Both the position numbers and the translations under genes were made by a program. A DNA stretch of 15,367 bases. It comes from Acidobacteriota bacterium. Lineage in GTDB: Bacteria; Acidobacteriota; Vicinamibacteria; Vicinamibacterales; SCN-69-37. Below, one piece after another: positions 1 through 8,616 of this stretch; position 1 is the stretch's first letter; each line of letters begins with the position of its first letter. The notes beneath the pieces are model-generated. The model searched no databases and was not told the DNA's origin. It saw only the letters and a list, made by a program, of their open reading frames with translations. The DNA is taken from assembly GCA_024653875.1 (NCBI GenBank), contig JANLHE010000333.1, forward strand, positions 1-15,367. The letters run 5' to 3'.

Positions 1-1233
1 GAGGCCCGGCTGATCCACCTGGCGGCCGCCTACGCCTCGGGCGTCGGCGGACAGGCCGCGGTGGTCGTCGACATCGGCGGCGGCAGCGTGGAGATCACCT
101 TCGGCACCGCGGCCCGGATGCAGGTGGGGCGCAGTTTCAAGATCGGCGTCATCCGGCTCACCGAGCGCTTCGTGAAGAGCGACCCGCTCAGCCGCGGCGA
201 TGAGGCTCGGATTGAACGGTACGTGCGGCGCCAGACGAACGTGCACATCCGCGCGCTCAAGGCCCGCGGCTTCCGCCGGGTCATCGGCACGTCGGGCACC
301 ATTCACGCGCTGGGCGCCCTCGCGACCGGCACCACGGGCGACCTCCGTAATCGCCGTGTGACCACCAAACAGCTGCGCCGCCTGCGCAAGAGCCTCGCCG
401 CCATGACGCTGCAAGAGCGTCTGGCGATGCCGGGGCTTGACCCGGCCCGCGCCGACGTGACGGTCGCCGGCGCCGTGCTGCTCGACACCCTGCTGGCATC
501 GCTGGAGGCCCCGGACCTCACGTTGTGCGACTTCGCGCTGCGCGAGGGCCTGGTGCTGGACTACATCAAGAAGAACGGCGCCCACATCCGCAGCGTGGAA
601 CGGTATCCGGACGTGCGGCGCCGCAGCGTGATCGAGCTGGCCGAACGGTGCAATTACGCGGCGCCGCATGCCGCGCAGGTGGCGCGCCTGTCGTTCAGCC
701 TGTTCGACGCCACCCAGGCCGATCACGGCATGAGCCCGCGTGAGCGCGAGTGGCTGGAGTTCGCGGCCCTGCTGCACGACATCGGCATCCACATCAGCTA
801 CGAGCGCCACCACAAGCACTCGCAGTACCTGATCCAGCACGGGGACCTGCGCGGCTTCGAGCCGGACGAGATCATGCTGATGTCGCTGGTGGCCCGCTAC
901 CATCGCCAGGCCACCCCCAGAAAGAGCCACAGCGACTTCGGCCAACTCTCGCCCGACCGGCGCCGGACGGTCCGGCTCCTGGGCGCGATGCTGCGGTTGG
1001 CCGAAGGCCTCGACCGCAGCCACACGCAGGTGGTGGGCGGCATCGAGGTCAAGGAGACGGCCGAGGGCCTCCGGGTGCGGTTGCGCACGGGCGACGATCC
1101 CGAACTTGAACTGTGGGCCGCCCAGCGGCAGGCCGCGCCGCTGGCCGCGTTGCTTGACCGCCCCCTCGCGTTTGAAGCCGCGCCCGCCCTGGGCCGCCGC
1201 CGGGCGCCCCGCCCCATCGCGCGGGCCTTGTAA
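1..1233 (+). CDS. Ppx/GppA family exopolyphosphatase / pppGpp phosphohydrolase (5' partial)
   Basis: The reading frame is open from the first base, so the N-terminus lies outside the window; 410 residues are visible and roughly the first 110-130 of a usual ~500-residue family member are missing. The visible part starts with EARLIHLAA, followed by the phosphate-binding loop DIGGGSVE (about residues 24-31), both typical of the ASKHA-fold Ppx/GppA domain, and later GTSGTIHAL. The glutamate at the very start may correspond to the catalytic glutamate of E. coli Ppx. A C-terminal HD-like domain carries LLHDIGIHIS (H259, D260) and HHKHSQYLI, as in two-domain Ppx enzymes. Such enzymes hydrolyse polyphosphate or pppGpp in the cytoplasm; I cannot tell which from this sequence. 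It ends with TAA 57 bases before the preferred pstS start, which fits a phosphate-metabolism cluster. Confidence 0.93.
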   Translation, partial: EARLIHLAAAYASGVGGQAAVVVDIGGGSVEITFGTAARMQVGRSFKIGVIRLTERFVKSDPLSRGDEARIERYVRRQTNVHIRALKARGFRRVIGTSGTIHALGALATGTTGDLRNRRVTTKQLRRLRKSLAAMTLQERLAMPGLDPARADVTVAGAVLLDTLLASLEAPDLTLCDFALREGLVLDYIKKNGAHIRSVERYPDVRRRSVIELAERCNYAAPHAAQVARLSFSLFDATQADHGMSPREREWLEFAALLHDIGIHISYERHHKHSQYLIQHGDLRGFEPDEIMLMSLVARYHRQATPRKSHSDFGQLSPDRRRTVRLLGAMLRLAEGLDRSHTQVVGGIEVKETAEGLRVRLRTGDDPELELWAAQRQAAPLAALLDRPLAFEAAPALGRRRAPRPIARAL

Positions 1234-1290
1234 CACCGAATTTACATGATGGAAACTGGTGTGAAATCGGCCGCTCGTACGCTCAACAGC

Positions 1291-2319
1291 ATGAGAATGC
1301 GCCTTCTGTCAGTTGCCCTCCTGTTGCCCGCCGTCGTTGCCGCCGCCTGTGGCGGTGGAAACGAGCAGGCGTCGTCATCCACCCCAGCGGCCGTCATTGC
1401 CATTGACGGCTCCAGCACGGTCTATCCCATCAGCGAGGCCATCGCCGAAGACTTCGGCAAGACCGATGGCGCGGCGCCGGTCACGGTCGCCTTCACGGGC
1501 ACCGGCGGCGGCTTCAAGAAGTTCTGTCGCGGCGAAACGGTGGTGTCCGACGCGTCCCGACCCATCAGCGCCTCGGAACTCGAGGCGTGCGGCCAGGCGT
1601 CAATCGGATTCGTGGAATTGCCCGTCGCATACGACGGACTCGCCGTGGTCGTGAATCCGAAGAACACGTGGGCCACCTCGATGACCGTCGCTGAACTCAA
1701 GAAGCTGTGGGCGCCTGAAGCCCAGGGCAAGGTCATGCAGTGGAGCCAGATTCGCGCCGGCTGGCCGGACAAGAACATCAACCTCTACGGTGCCGGCACC
1801 GACTCCGGGACCTTCGACTACTTCACCGAAGCCACCGTCGGCACAGCCAAAAAGAGCCGCGGCGACTACACGTCGAGTGAGAACGACAACGTGCTCGTGC
1901 AGGGTGTGTCGGGTGACGAGTACGCGCTCGGCTACATGGGCCTGGCCTACTACGAAGAAAACCGCGGCCGGCTCACGCTCCTCGGCATTGACGACGAGAA
2001 TCCGGCGAACGGCGCGGGCCCGATTCAGCCCTCGTTCGACGTCGTGCGCAACGGCACCTACCGCCCGCTGTCGCGCCCCCTGTTCATCTACCTGAGCATC
2101 AACGCGCTCGCGGCCCGGCCGGAAGTCCAGAAGTTCGCCGACTTCTATCTCAACAACGCGGCCGCGATCTCGAAGGAAGTGGGGTACGTGTCCCTGACCG
2201 ACGCGGAATTGGCGCTGGTCAAGGCGCGCCTCGCTGCGCGCACCACGGGCACGATGTTCGCCGACCACGCCGCCCAGTCGCAGAAGTCGCTGACCGAACT
2301 GCTGCAGGGCCGTCAGTAG
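1291..2319 (+). CDS. pstS: PstS phosphate-binding lipoprotein of the Pst ABC importer
   Basis: Periplasmic (lipid-anchored) substrate-binding protein that delivers inorganic phosphate to PstCAB. I prefer ATG 1291 (342 aa) because it gives a compact signal peptide: RMR, a hydrophobic stretch, then AAAC with the lipid-modified Cys at residue 20 followed by GGG. In-frame upstream starts exist at ATG 1246, ATG 1249 and GTG 1261, and none has a convincing ribosome site. Family motifs are clear: IDGSSTVYPISEA, FTGTGGGFKKFCRGE, VSDASRPIS, GAGTDSGTFDYF, and a C-terminal region SRPLFIYLS. These are the phosphate-contact segments of PstS-type class II binding proteins. It is the first gene of pstSCAB-phoU, and its TAG stop shares one base with the GTG start of pstC. 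PhoB/PhoR are not in the window. Confidence 0.95.
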   Translation: MRMRLLSVALLLPAVVAAACGGGNEQASSSTPAAVIAIDGSSTVYPISEAIAEDFGKTDGAAPVTVAFTGTGGGFKKFCRGETVVSDASRPISASELEACGQASIGFVELPVAYDGLAVVVNPKNTWATSMTVAELKKLWAPEAQGKVMQWSQIRAGWPDKNINLYGAGTDSGTFDYFTEATVGTAKKSRGDYTSSENDNVLVQGVSGDEYALGYMGLAYYEENRGRLTLLGIDDENPANGAGPIQPSFDVVRNGTYRPLSRPLFIYLSINALAARPEVQKFADFYLNNAAAISKEVGYVSLTDAELALVKARLAARTTGTMFADHAAQSQKSLTELLQGRQ

Positions 2320-3209
2320 TGACGCGCCAGACCCAGCGGTGGGTGGAGTGGCTGATCGAACGCGCGCTCCTGCTGTGCGCCGCCGGGTCTGTACTCATTA
2401 CTGCCGGCATCATCGGCGCGCTGGCGTTCGAAACGGTCAGCTTCTTCCGTGAAGTGCCGATCACCGAGTTCCTGTTCGGAACGGTCTGGACGCCGCTGTT
2501 TTACGACGCGCAGTTCGGCGTCCTGCCCCTGGTCGGCGGCACGATCCTGGTGTCGGTCATCGCCATGGCCGTGGCGATGCCGGCGGGCTTGCTCTCGGCG
2601 ATCTATCTGAGTGAGTACGCGCCGCCGCGCGTCCGGCGCGTGGTCAAGCCCGTCATGGAGATCCTCGCGGGTGTGCCGACGATCGTGTTCGGCTACTTTG
2701 CGCTGCTGTTTGTGACACCGCTGCTGCAGCGGGTGCTGCCGGACCTGGCGCTGTTCAACGCCCTGAGCCCCGGGCTGGTCATGGGGATTATGATCCTGCC
2801 GCTGGTCTCCTCGCTGTCCGAAGACGCGCTGCACGCGGTGCCGACGGGGCTGCGCGAAGGCGCGTACGCCCTGGGGGCCACCCGGATGCAGGCGGCGCTC
2901 CGGGTGGTCGTGCCCGCCGCGTTCTCCGGCATTTCCGCGTCGTTCATCCTGGCAATGTCCAGGGCGATTGGCGAGACGATGATTGTGGCGATTGCGGCGG
3001 GTCAGCAACCGCGGCTGACGGCCAATCCCCTCCAGCCGGTGGAAACGATGACCGCCTACATCGTCCAGGTCAGCATGGGCGACATGCCCACCGGCTCGAT
3101 CGGCTACCGCACGATCTTCGCCGTGGGCACCTTGCTCTTTCTCATGACTTTTGTTCTCAACCTCATTAGCGACTGGCTGCGGCGCCGGTTCCGGGAGCAG
3201 TACGCGTGA
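2319..3209 (+). CDS. pstC: PstC phosphate ABC transporter permease
   Basis: Inner-membrane permease subunit (296 aa) that pairs with PstA to form the phosphate channel. The start is GTG 2319, overlapping the pstS stop by one base (TAGTG). Hydrophobic helices are visible near residues 15-40, 70-95, 110-135, 150-165, 205-230 and 265-285. The cytoplasmic EAA loop that docks on the ATPase is EGAYALGAT at residues 180-188, followed by the conserved FILAMSRAIGET, a hallmark of Pst permeases. Length and order fit the family. The stop overlaps the start of pstA by four bases (GTGA), so the two permeases are probably translationally coupled and made in equal amounts. Confidence 0.95.
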   Translation: MTRQTQRWVEWLIERALLLCAAGSVLITAGIIGALAFETVSFFREVPITEFLFGTVWTPLFYDAQFGVLPLVGGTILVSVIAMAVAMPAGLLSAIYLSEYAPPRVRRVVKPVMEILAGVPTIVFGYFALLFVTPLLQRVLPDLALFNALSPGLVMGIMILPLVSSLSEDALHAVPTGLREGAYALGATRMQAALRVVVPAAFSGISASFILAMSRAIGETMIVAIAAGQQPRLTANPLQPVETMTAYIVQVSMGDMPTGSIGYRTIFAVGTLLFLMTFVLNLISDWLRRRFREQYA

Positions 3210-4060
3210 CATCTGCCTCGCGCCGGATCGCCGGCGATCGCCTGCTGCAGACCATGAGCATCCTGGTGCTCACGCTGTCGCTGGTCGCCCTGACGGCGCT
3301 GCTGTACGACGTCTGGTCTGATGGCTGGCGGCGCCTGGACTGGCAGTTCCTGACCAGCATGCCCTCTGGACGGGCCCACCTGGCAGGGATCTATCCGGCG
3401 TTGCTCGGCAGCCTGTACGTGCTGCTGGTCACCGCCGGCCTGGCGCTGCCGCTGGGCATCGGCGCCGCCGTCTACCTCGAGGAGTACGGCGGCGGCGGCC
3501 GGCTGGCCCGGCTGATTGAGATCAACATTGCGAACCTGGCCGGCGTGCCGTCGATCATCTATGGCCTGCTCGGCCTCGGCATTTTCGTGCGGGTGTTCGG
3601 GTGGGGTCCGTCGGTGCTGTCCGGCGGCGCCACGCTCGGCCTGCTGGCGCTGCCGGTGGTCATCCTCTCGACGCGCGAAGCGCTCCGCACCGTTCCCATG
3701 TCGGCGCGCGAAGGCTCCTACGCCCTTGGCGCGACCAAGTGGCAGACGATCTGGCATCAGGTGCTGCCCGGCGCCCTGCCCGGCATCTTGACCGGCCTGA
3801 TCCTGGCGATGTCGCGCGCCATCGGCGAAACGGCACCGCTCATCACCATCGGCGCGCTCGCGTACATTGACTTCACGCCGTCGGGCGTCATGTCTCCCTT
3901 CACGGTGCTGCCCATTCAGATTTACAACTGGATCTCCAAACCGCAGGCGGCGTTTGCGGAAAATGCGGCAGCCGGCATCATCGTGCTGCTGGTCCTGCTT
4001 CTCTCCATGAACGCCGTGGCCATCGTGCTGCGTGACCGGTTCCAGAAAGCCCGCGCATGA
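3206..4060 (+). CDS. pstA: PstA phosphate ABC transporter permease
   Basis: Second inner-membrane permease of the phosphate importer (284 aa). The GTG start at 3206 overlaps pstC by four bases and has GGGAG (3193-3197) eight bases upstream inside pstC, which supports this start. A membrane-spanning segment near residues 15-35 is followed by a permease domain with EEYGGGGRLARLIE, NLAGVPSIIYGL, the EAA loop EGSYALGAT (169-177) and LILAMSRAIGETAPL. The C-terminal helix IIVLLVLLLSMNAVAIVLR precedes a basic tail. Motifs and placement between pstC and pstB separate it from PstC. The stop overlaps the pstB ATG by four bases (ATGA). Confidence 0.95.
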   Translation: MTSASRRIAGDRLLQTMSILVLTLSLVALTALLYDVWSDGWRRLDWQFLTSMPSGRAHLAGIYPALLGSLYVLLVTAGLALPLGIGAAVYLEEYGGGGRLARLIEINIANLAGVPSIIYGLLGLGIFVRVFGWGPSVLSGGATLGLLALPVVILSTREALRTVPMSAREGSYALGATKWQTIWHQVLPGALPGILTGLILAMSRAIGETAPLITIGALAYIDFTPSGVMSPFTVLPIQIYNWISKPQAAFAENAAAGIIVLLVLLLSMNAVAIVLRDRFQKARA

Positions 4061-4872
4061 CGACCGTACTGCGACCGCTGTCGACGCTGACCACCGGCGC
4101 CCCACACCCGGCCACGCCAGTCAAAATTGACGTGCAGGGGATGAACTTCTACTACGGCGCCAAGCAGGCGCTGTCTGACATCACCATCTCGCTCAATGCC
4201 AACGTGGTCACGGCGTTCATCGGGCCGTCCGGCTGCGGAAAGAGCACGTTTCTTCGCACGCTGAACCGGATGAACGACATCATCCCCGGCACCCGTCTCG
4301 AAGGCCGCATCACCATCGACGGAGAAGATATCTACGCGCCCTCAACCGACGTGGTTGGCCTGCGGCGCCGCGTGGGCATGGTCTTCCAGAAGTCCAACCC
4401 CTTTCCCAAGTCCATCTTCGAGAACATCGCCTACGGCCTGCGCATCAACGGCCTCGCCACGAGCCGCAGCGACATGGAGGGCCGTATCGAAGAGAGCCTG
4501 AAGGCCGCGGCGATCTGGGACGAGGTGAAGGACCGGCTCACCGAGTCGGCGCAGGCCCTGTCGGGCGGGCAGCAACAGCGGCTGTGCATCGCGCGCGCGC
4601 TGGCGATTCAGCCGGAGATCCTGCTGATGGACGAACCGGCCTCGGCGCTGGACCCCATTGCCACGCAGCGCATCGAGGAGCTGATCTACGAGCTCAAGTC
4701 CACCTACACGATCGTCATCGTGACGCACAACATGCAGCAGGCCGCGCGGGTCTCCGACCGGACCGCCTTCTTCTGGCTGGGCCGGCTCGTGGAGTCGGGC
4801 CCGACCGCGACCATTTTCACCAACCCCGCCGAAAAGCTGACGGAAGACTATGTCACCGGCCGTTTCGGTTAA
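4057..4872 (+). CDS. pstB: PstB phosphate ABC transporter ATPase
   Basis: Cytoplasmic ATPase (271 aa) that powers phosphate import. It carries Walker A GPSGCGKST (56-64), the Q-loop region GMVFQKSNPFPKSIFEN, the ABC signature LSGGQQQR (168-175), Walker B LLMDEP (D192, E193) with the D-loop SALDP, and the H-loop histidine H224 in VTHNMQQA. The phrase QKSNPFPKSI is characteristic of PstB rather than of other ABC ATPases. The N-terminus has about 20 extra polar residues ahead of the first strand (VKIDVQGMNFYYG), which is common. Start ATG 4057 overlaps pstA by four bases. PstB together with PhoU normally passes the phosphate status to a PhoR kinase; no PhoR is present here. Confidence 0.96.
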   Translation: MTTVLRPLSTLTTGAPHPATPVKIDVQGMNFYYGAKQALSDITISLNANVVTAFIGPSGCGKSTFLRTLNRMNDIIPGTRLEGRITIDGEDIYAPSTDVVGLRRRVGMVFQKSNPFPKSIFENIAYGLRINGLATSRSDMEGRIEESLKAAAIWDEVKDRLTESAQALSGGQQQRLCIARALAIQPEILLMDEPASALDPIATQRIEELIYELKSTYTIVIVTHNMQQAARVSDRTAFFWLGRLVESGPTATIFTNPAEKLTEDYVTGRFG

Positions 4873-4888
4873 GCTTCGAAACCACAGC

Positions 4889-5548
4889 ATGGAACGCCAC
4901 GGACGACACTTTCAGGACGAGCTCGACGAGCTCAAGGGACGACTGCTCGAGATGGGCGGGCTGGCCGAGGAACGCCTGCGGCTGGCCGTGCGCAGCGTCG
5001 TGGACCGGGACAACGCGCTGGTCGAGCGCGTGCTGGTGGGCGATGCGGCGATCAACCAGCTCCACATTGAAATCGACGACCGCTGCTTCAAGCTGCTCGC
5101 CCTGCACCAGCCGATGGCGGTGGACCTGCGCGCCATCGTGGCGGCCGTCAAGATCAATACCGACCTGGAGCGCGTGGGCGACCTGGCGGTGAACATCGCC
5201 GAAGCGGTCCGCCGCTACCTGCGGCACCCGGCGGTCAAGGAACTCATCGACATTCCCAAGATGGCCGAGCTGGCGCAGGTGATGCTCCGGGATGCCCTGG
5301 ACGCCTTCGTCCGCCGGGACGTGGATCTGGCGCAACAGGTGCTGGCCCAGGACGACGATCTGGACAGCCTGAAGACCCAGGTCTTCCGCGAGCTCCTGAC
5401 CTACATGCTCCGTGACGCCTCCACCATCGAGCCGTCCCTGGACCTCATCCTCATTTCCCGCCACCTGGAGCGGATCGGCGACCACGCCACCAACGTCGCC
5501 GAGGACGTCATCTTCATGGTCAGCGCGAAGGACGTCCGGCACCAGTAA
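4889..5548 (+). CDS. phoU: PhoU phosphate-signalling regulator
   Basis: Cytoplasmic regulator (219 aa) that links Pst transporter activity to the PhoR/PhoB response and restrains phosphate uptake. Two homologous three-helix PhoU repeats are visible: the first contains VDLRAIVAAVKINTDLERVG and AVNIAE, the second LDLILISRHLERIGDHATN and VAED. The acidic E/D-xxx-D type metal-binding signatures are therefore present in both. I prefer ATG 4889, because the family typically begins with a short RHF-x-(D/E)EL-x-ELK stretch, as here (RHGRHFQDELDELK). An alternative ATG at 4850, preceded by GGAAG and overlapping pstB by 23 bases, would add 13 residues. It is followed after six bases by yacG. Confidence 0.94.
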   Translation: MERHGRHFQDELDELKGRLLEMGGLAEERLRLAVRSVVDRDNALVERVLVGDAAINQLHIEIDDRCFKLLALHQPMAVDLRAIVAAVKINTDLERVGDLAVNIAEAVRRYLRHPAVKELIDIPKMAELAQVMLRDALDAFVRRDVDLAQQVLAQDDDLDSLKTQVFRELLTYMLRDASTIEPSLDLILISRHLERIGDHATNVAEDVIFMVSAKDVRHQ

Positions 5549-5554
5549 TGTAGA

Positions 5555-5773
5555 ATGGCGGGGATGTCCGGTCAGCAGCGGTGCGTCTATTGCCGCCTGC
5601 AACCTTCAGACCCGCGATGGCAGCCCTTCTGCAGTGAACGATGTCAGCTGGCCGATCTGGGCCGGTGGCTGCAGGGCGACTATCGTGTGCCCGGCCCGGC
5701 CAGCGAGACCATGCCCGACTCGTCCGACCCCGGCTCGTACGGTGACGACGAGGAAGACGACCACCAGCATTGA
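5555..5773 (+). CDS. yacG: YacG-type DNA gyrase inhibitor, zinc-binding
   Basis: A 72-residue protein with the four-cysteine zinc site of YacG: C10-x2-C13 and, in FCSERCQLADLG, C26-x3-C30, followed by the conserved LGRWLQGDYRVPG. YacG of E. coli binds GyrB and inhibits gyrase activity. The C-terminal tail is acidic (SYGDDEEDD), as in other members. Two starts are possible, ATG 5555 and ATG 5564 (three residues shorter); neither has a good ribosome site. It lies six bases after phoU and five bases before gltA, so it is probably cotranscribed with both. In many genomes yacG sits next to coaE or zapD instead, so this location is unusual. Confidence 0.9.
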   Translation: MAGMSGQQRCVYCRLQPSDPRWQPFCSERCQLADLGRWLQGDYRVPGPASETMPDSSDPGSYGDDEEDDHQH

Positions 5774-5778
5774 GAGAT

Positions 5779-7065
<1,287 letters not shown>

Positions 7066-7084
7066 CCCGGGCCTCAGGGGCCCG

Positions 7085-7090
7085 AAGGAG
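7085..7090 (+). promoter_or_regulatory. Ribosome binding site of the glutaminyl cyclase gene
   Basis: AAGGAG lies five bases before ATG 7096 and fixes the start of the downstream lipoprotein gene. It is much stronger than the sites in the pst genes upstream. Confidence 0.75.
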
Positions 7091-7095
7091 ACTGC

Positions 7096-8040
7096 ATGCC
7101 ACTTCGTGCCGCCACCGGTTTTGCGCTGATCTGTACCCTGCTGGCCTGTTCCGGGTCCGCAGGCGCCGCTGGAGCGTCGCAGACGGCGCCCCAGGCCAAA
7201 GCCGCCAGCTTTGACTCCGCGCGCGCCTGGGACCATCTGAAAGCGATGGTTGACCTCGGTCCGCGGCCCTCCGGGTCGGAGGCCCTGCGCCGCACGCGCG
7301 CGTACATCACCCGCCAGATTTCCGGAATGGGCCTGACCGTCCAGGAACAGACCTTCACGGCGACCACCCCGATCGGCCCGGTGGACATGATCAACCTCGT
7401 GGTCACCCTGCCCGGCCGCCGCACGGACCGGATCCTCTTCACGGGCCACTACGACACCAAGCTCTTCAAGGACATCCGGTTCGTCGGGGCCAGCGACGGC
7501 GGGTCCAGCGCGGCGTTCCTCATCGAGCTGGTCCGGTCCCTGCAGGACCAGCCGCGCGAGTTCACCTACGAGTTCGTGTGGTTCGACGGCGAGGAGGCCG
7601 TCGTCGAGTGGGACATCAACCGGGACTCGACATACGGCAGCCGGTATTACGTGCAGCAGGCGACCAGGGCCAACGCGCTGGCCGGCATCAAGGCGATGGT
7701 CCTGGTAGACATGATTGGCAGCAAGACGCTGCAGATCGAGCGCGACAGCTACTCCGCCGGCTGGCTCAACGACATCGTCTGGGGGGCGGCGAAGCGCCTG
7801 GGCCACACGCGCCAGTTTGTCGACGTGCAGACGACGATCGAAGACGACCACCTGCACTTCGTCCGGGCCGGCGTGCCCTCGATTGACCTGATCGACCTGA
7901 ACAACTTCATCGCCGACGGGCACTGGCACACGGCCACCGACACGCTGGAGAACGTCTCCGCGGCGTCGCTGCAGGTCGTGGGCGACGTGCTCCTGGCCGC
8001 CCTCCCCGACATCATCGGATATCTAAGGAAAGACCTCTGA
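7096..8040 (+). CDS. Lipoprotein glutaminyl-peptide cyclotransferase-like enzyme (M28 fold)
   Basis: Predicted exported enzyme (314 aa) that converts N-terminal glutamine of peptides to pyroglutamate, built on the M28 zinc aminopeptidase fold. A signal sequence ends in the lipobox LLAC with Cys18. Visible motifs are FTGHYDTK (H118, D120), GASDGGSS (D134), FDGEEA (E166, E167), LVDMIG (D205), IEDDH (D250, D251) and GHWHT (W277, H278). By comparison with human QPCT these match zinc ligands D159, E202, H330 and catalytic E201, D248, D305. The tryptophan five residues after the second glutamate (W172) and W277 match QPCT W207 and W329, which favours a cyclase over an ordinary M28 aminopeptidase. 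An aminopeptidase remains the alternative. It starts 30 bases after gltA, and its TGA stop lies within a palindrome. Confidence 0.85.
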   Translation: MPLRAATGFALICTLLACSGSAGAAGASQTAPQAKAASFDSARAWDHLKAMVDLGPRPSGSEALRRTRAYITRQISGMGLTVQEQTFTATTPIGPVDMINLVVTLPGRRTDRILFTGHYDTKLFKDIRFVGASDGGSSAAFLIELVRSLQDQPREFTYEFVWFDGEEAVVEWDINRDSTYGSRYYVQQATRANALAGIKAMVLVDMIGSKTLQIERDSYSAGWLNDIVWGAAKRLGHTRQFVDVQTTIEDDHLHFVRAGVPSIDLIDLNNFIADGHWHTATDTLENVSAASLQVVGDVLLAALPDIIGYLRKDL

Positions 8041-8054
8041 GGTTTCACCTCAGA
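8032..8054. repeat. Palindromic repeat copy 1 (overlaps the cyclase stop codon)
   Basis: TCTGAGGT and ACCTCAGA form an 8-bp stem around a TTC loop (8036-8054). The 23-base unit 8032-8054 matches 8066-8088 at all but one base, in the loop. The TGA stop of the cyclase gene (8038-8040) lies in the left arm. Confidence 0.8.
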
Positions 8055-8061
8055 ACGCCTG

Positions 8062-8096
8062 TCAGGACCTCTGAGGTTGCACCTCAGAGGTCTTGA
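8062..8096. repeat. Palindromic repeat copy 2 (long hairpin)
   Basis: A perfect 12-bp inverted repeat, GACCTCTGAGGT (8066-8077) and ACCTCAGAGGTC (8081-8092), around a TGC loop. It extends to a 16-bp stem over 8062-8096 with a single G-T pair. No T-run follows it directly, so it is not a classical terminator alone. Together with copy 1 it forms a tandem pair with a 34-base period between unit starts. Confidence 0.8.
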
Positions 8097-8104
8097 GTCC
8101 GTAC

Positions 8105-8145
8105 AAAAACAAACGGCGGCTGCGCGTGCAGCCGCCGTCAGTTTT
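8105..8145. terminator. Bidirectional intrinsic terminator between convergent genes
   Basis: ACGGCGGCTGC (8113-8123) pairs perfectly with GCAGCCGCCGT (8128-8138) around a GCGT loop, an 11-bp GC-rich stem. On the + strand it is followed, after CAG, by TTTT (8142-8145). On the - strand it is followed by a T-rich run (complement of 8105-8112). It sits between the + strand cyclase gene and the - strand SWIB gene, where both transcripts must stop. Confidence 0.85.
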
Positions 8146-8160
8146 CCGCGAGTCGTTGTC

Positions 8161-8508
8161 TTACTTGAGGTGCTTGCTGACGAGCTTCGTCATCTCGAAC
8201 ATGTTCACCATGGCCTTGCCACCGAACACGCCCTTGAGCTTGTCATCAGCCTTGATCATCCGCCTGTTCTTCTGGTCCTGCAGGCCGTTCTTCTTGATGT
8301 AGGCCCAGAGGCGCTTGGTCACCTCGGTACGCGGAATCGGCTTGTCGCCCACGACAGCCGCGAGCGTCGCGCTCGGCTGAACCGGCTTCATGAACGCCGC
8401 GTTGGCCTTGCGCGCGGTCTTCTTCTTCGGCGCCGCCTTCTTCACGACCTTCTTCACAACTTTCTTCGCGACTTTCTTCGCAGCTTTCTTCGCAGCTTTC
8501 TTCGCCAT
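8161..8508 (-). CDS. SWIB/MDM2-domain protein with lysine/alanine-rich histone-H1-like N-tail
   Basis: A 115-residue protein in two parts. Residues 1 to about 38 are a basic low-complexity tail made of (A/V)(A/V)KK units, resembling bacterial histone-H1-like tails and likely to bind DNA or RNA non-specifically. Residues about 42-115 are a complete SWIB/MDM2 domain with EVTKRLWAYIKKNGLQD, IKADDKLKGVFGG and MFEMTKLVSKHL. In eukaryotes the SWIB fold is a protein-interaction module of chromatin remodellers; bacterial stand-alone copies, best known in Chlamydia, are suspected nucleoid proteins. The start ATG (8508-8506) has an excellent AAGGAG five bases upstream. It follows the synthase gene after 108 bases and ends 16 bases before the bidirectional terminator. 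Role in the nucleoid is inference. Confidence 0.93.
   Translation of the reverse strand: MAKKAAKKAAKKVAKKVVKKVVKKAAPKKKTARKANAAFMKPVQPSATLAAVVGDKPIPRTEVTKRLWAYIKKNGLQDQKNRRMIKADDKLKGVFGGKAMVNMFEMTKLVSKHLK
8434..8505 (-). repeat. Six 12-base tandem units encoding the basic tail of the SWIB protein
   Basis: Directly after the ATG, six 12-base units of the form GCG-AAG-AAA-GCT encode repeated A-K-K-A/V. The first two are identical (8482-8505); the later ones diverge at Ala/Val and at Lys AAA/AAG codons. This looks like expansion by slippage followed by drift, and copy number may vary between strains. Confidence 0.8.
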
Positions 8509-8513
8509 CTCGT

Positions 8514-8519
8514 CTCCTT
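8514..8519 (-). promoter_or_regulatory. Ribosome binding site of the SWIB gene
   Basis: On the - strand AAGGAG lies five bases before ATG 8508. It is the strongest Shine-Dalgarno match on the - strand here and suggests high translation, as expected for a nucleoid-type protein. Confidence 0.75.
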
Positions 8520-8616
8520 GGAAGACGCGCTATGCGTCGCGCCCTAGTCTCGCACAGTTACGGGCATTTTCAGAGGAGAAAACGCATGCCGCCCCTCTGA
8601 GCCTCCCCGGCGGCGC

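Noticed and set aside
1241..1290. Possible Pho box or sigma-70 promoter upstream of pstS
   Set aside because: TTTACAT at 1241 matches only part of a CTGTCAT half-site and no second half-site is spaced correctly; TACGCT at 1278 lacks a matching -35. Not enough to call, although a Pho-type site would be expected here or upstream of ppx.
5770..5778. TTG start for gltA overlapping the yacG stop
   Set aside because: ATG 5779 gives the usual N-terminus of the family and TTG adds only three residues without a better ribosome site.
8570..8600. Hairpin TCAGAGG/CCTCTGA as terminator after the synthase gene
   Set aside because: The stem is only 7 bp with a 17-base loop and is not followed by a T-run on the - strand. 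It is mentioned only as a possible relative of the tandem palindromes.
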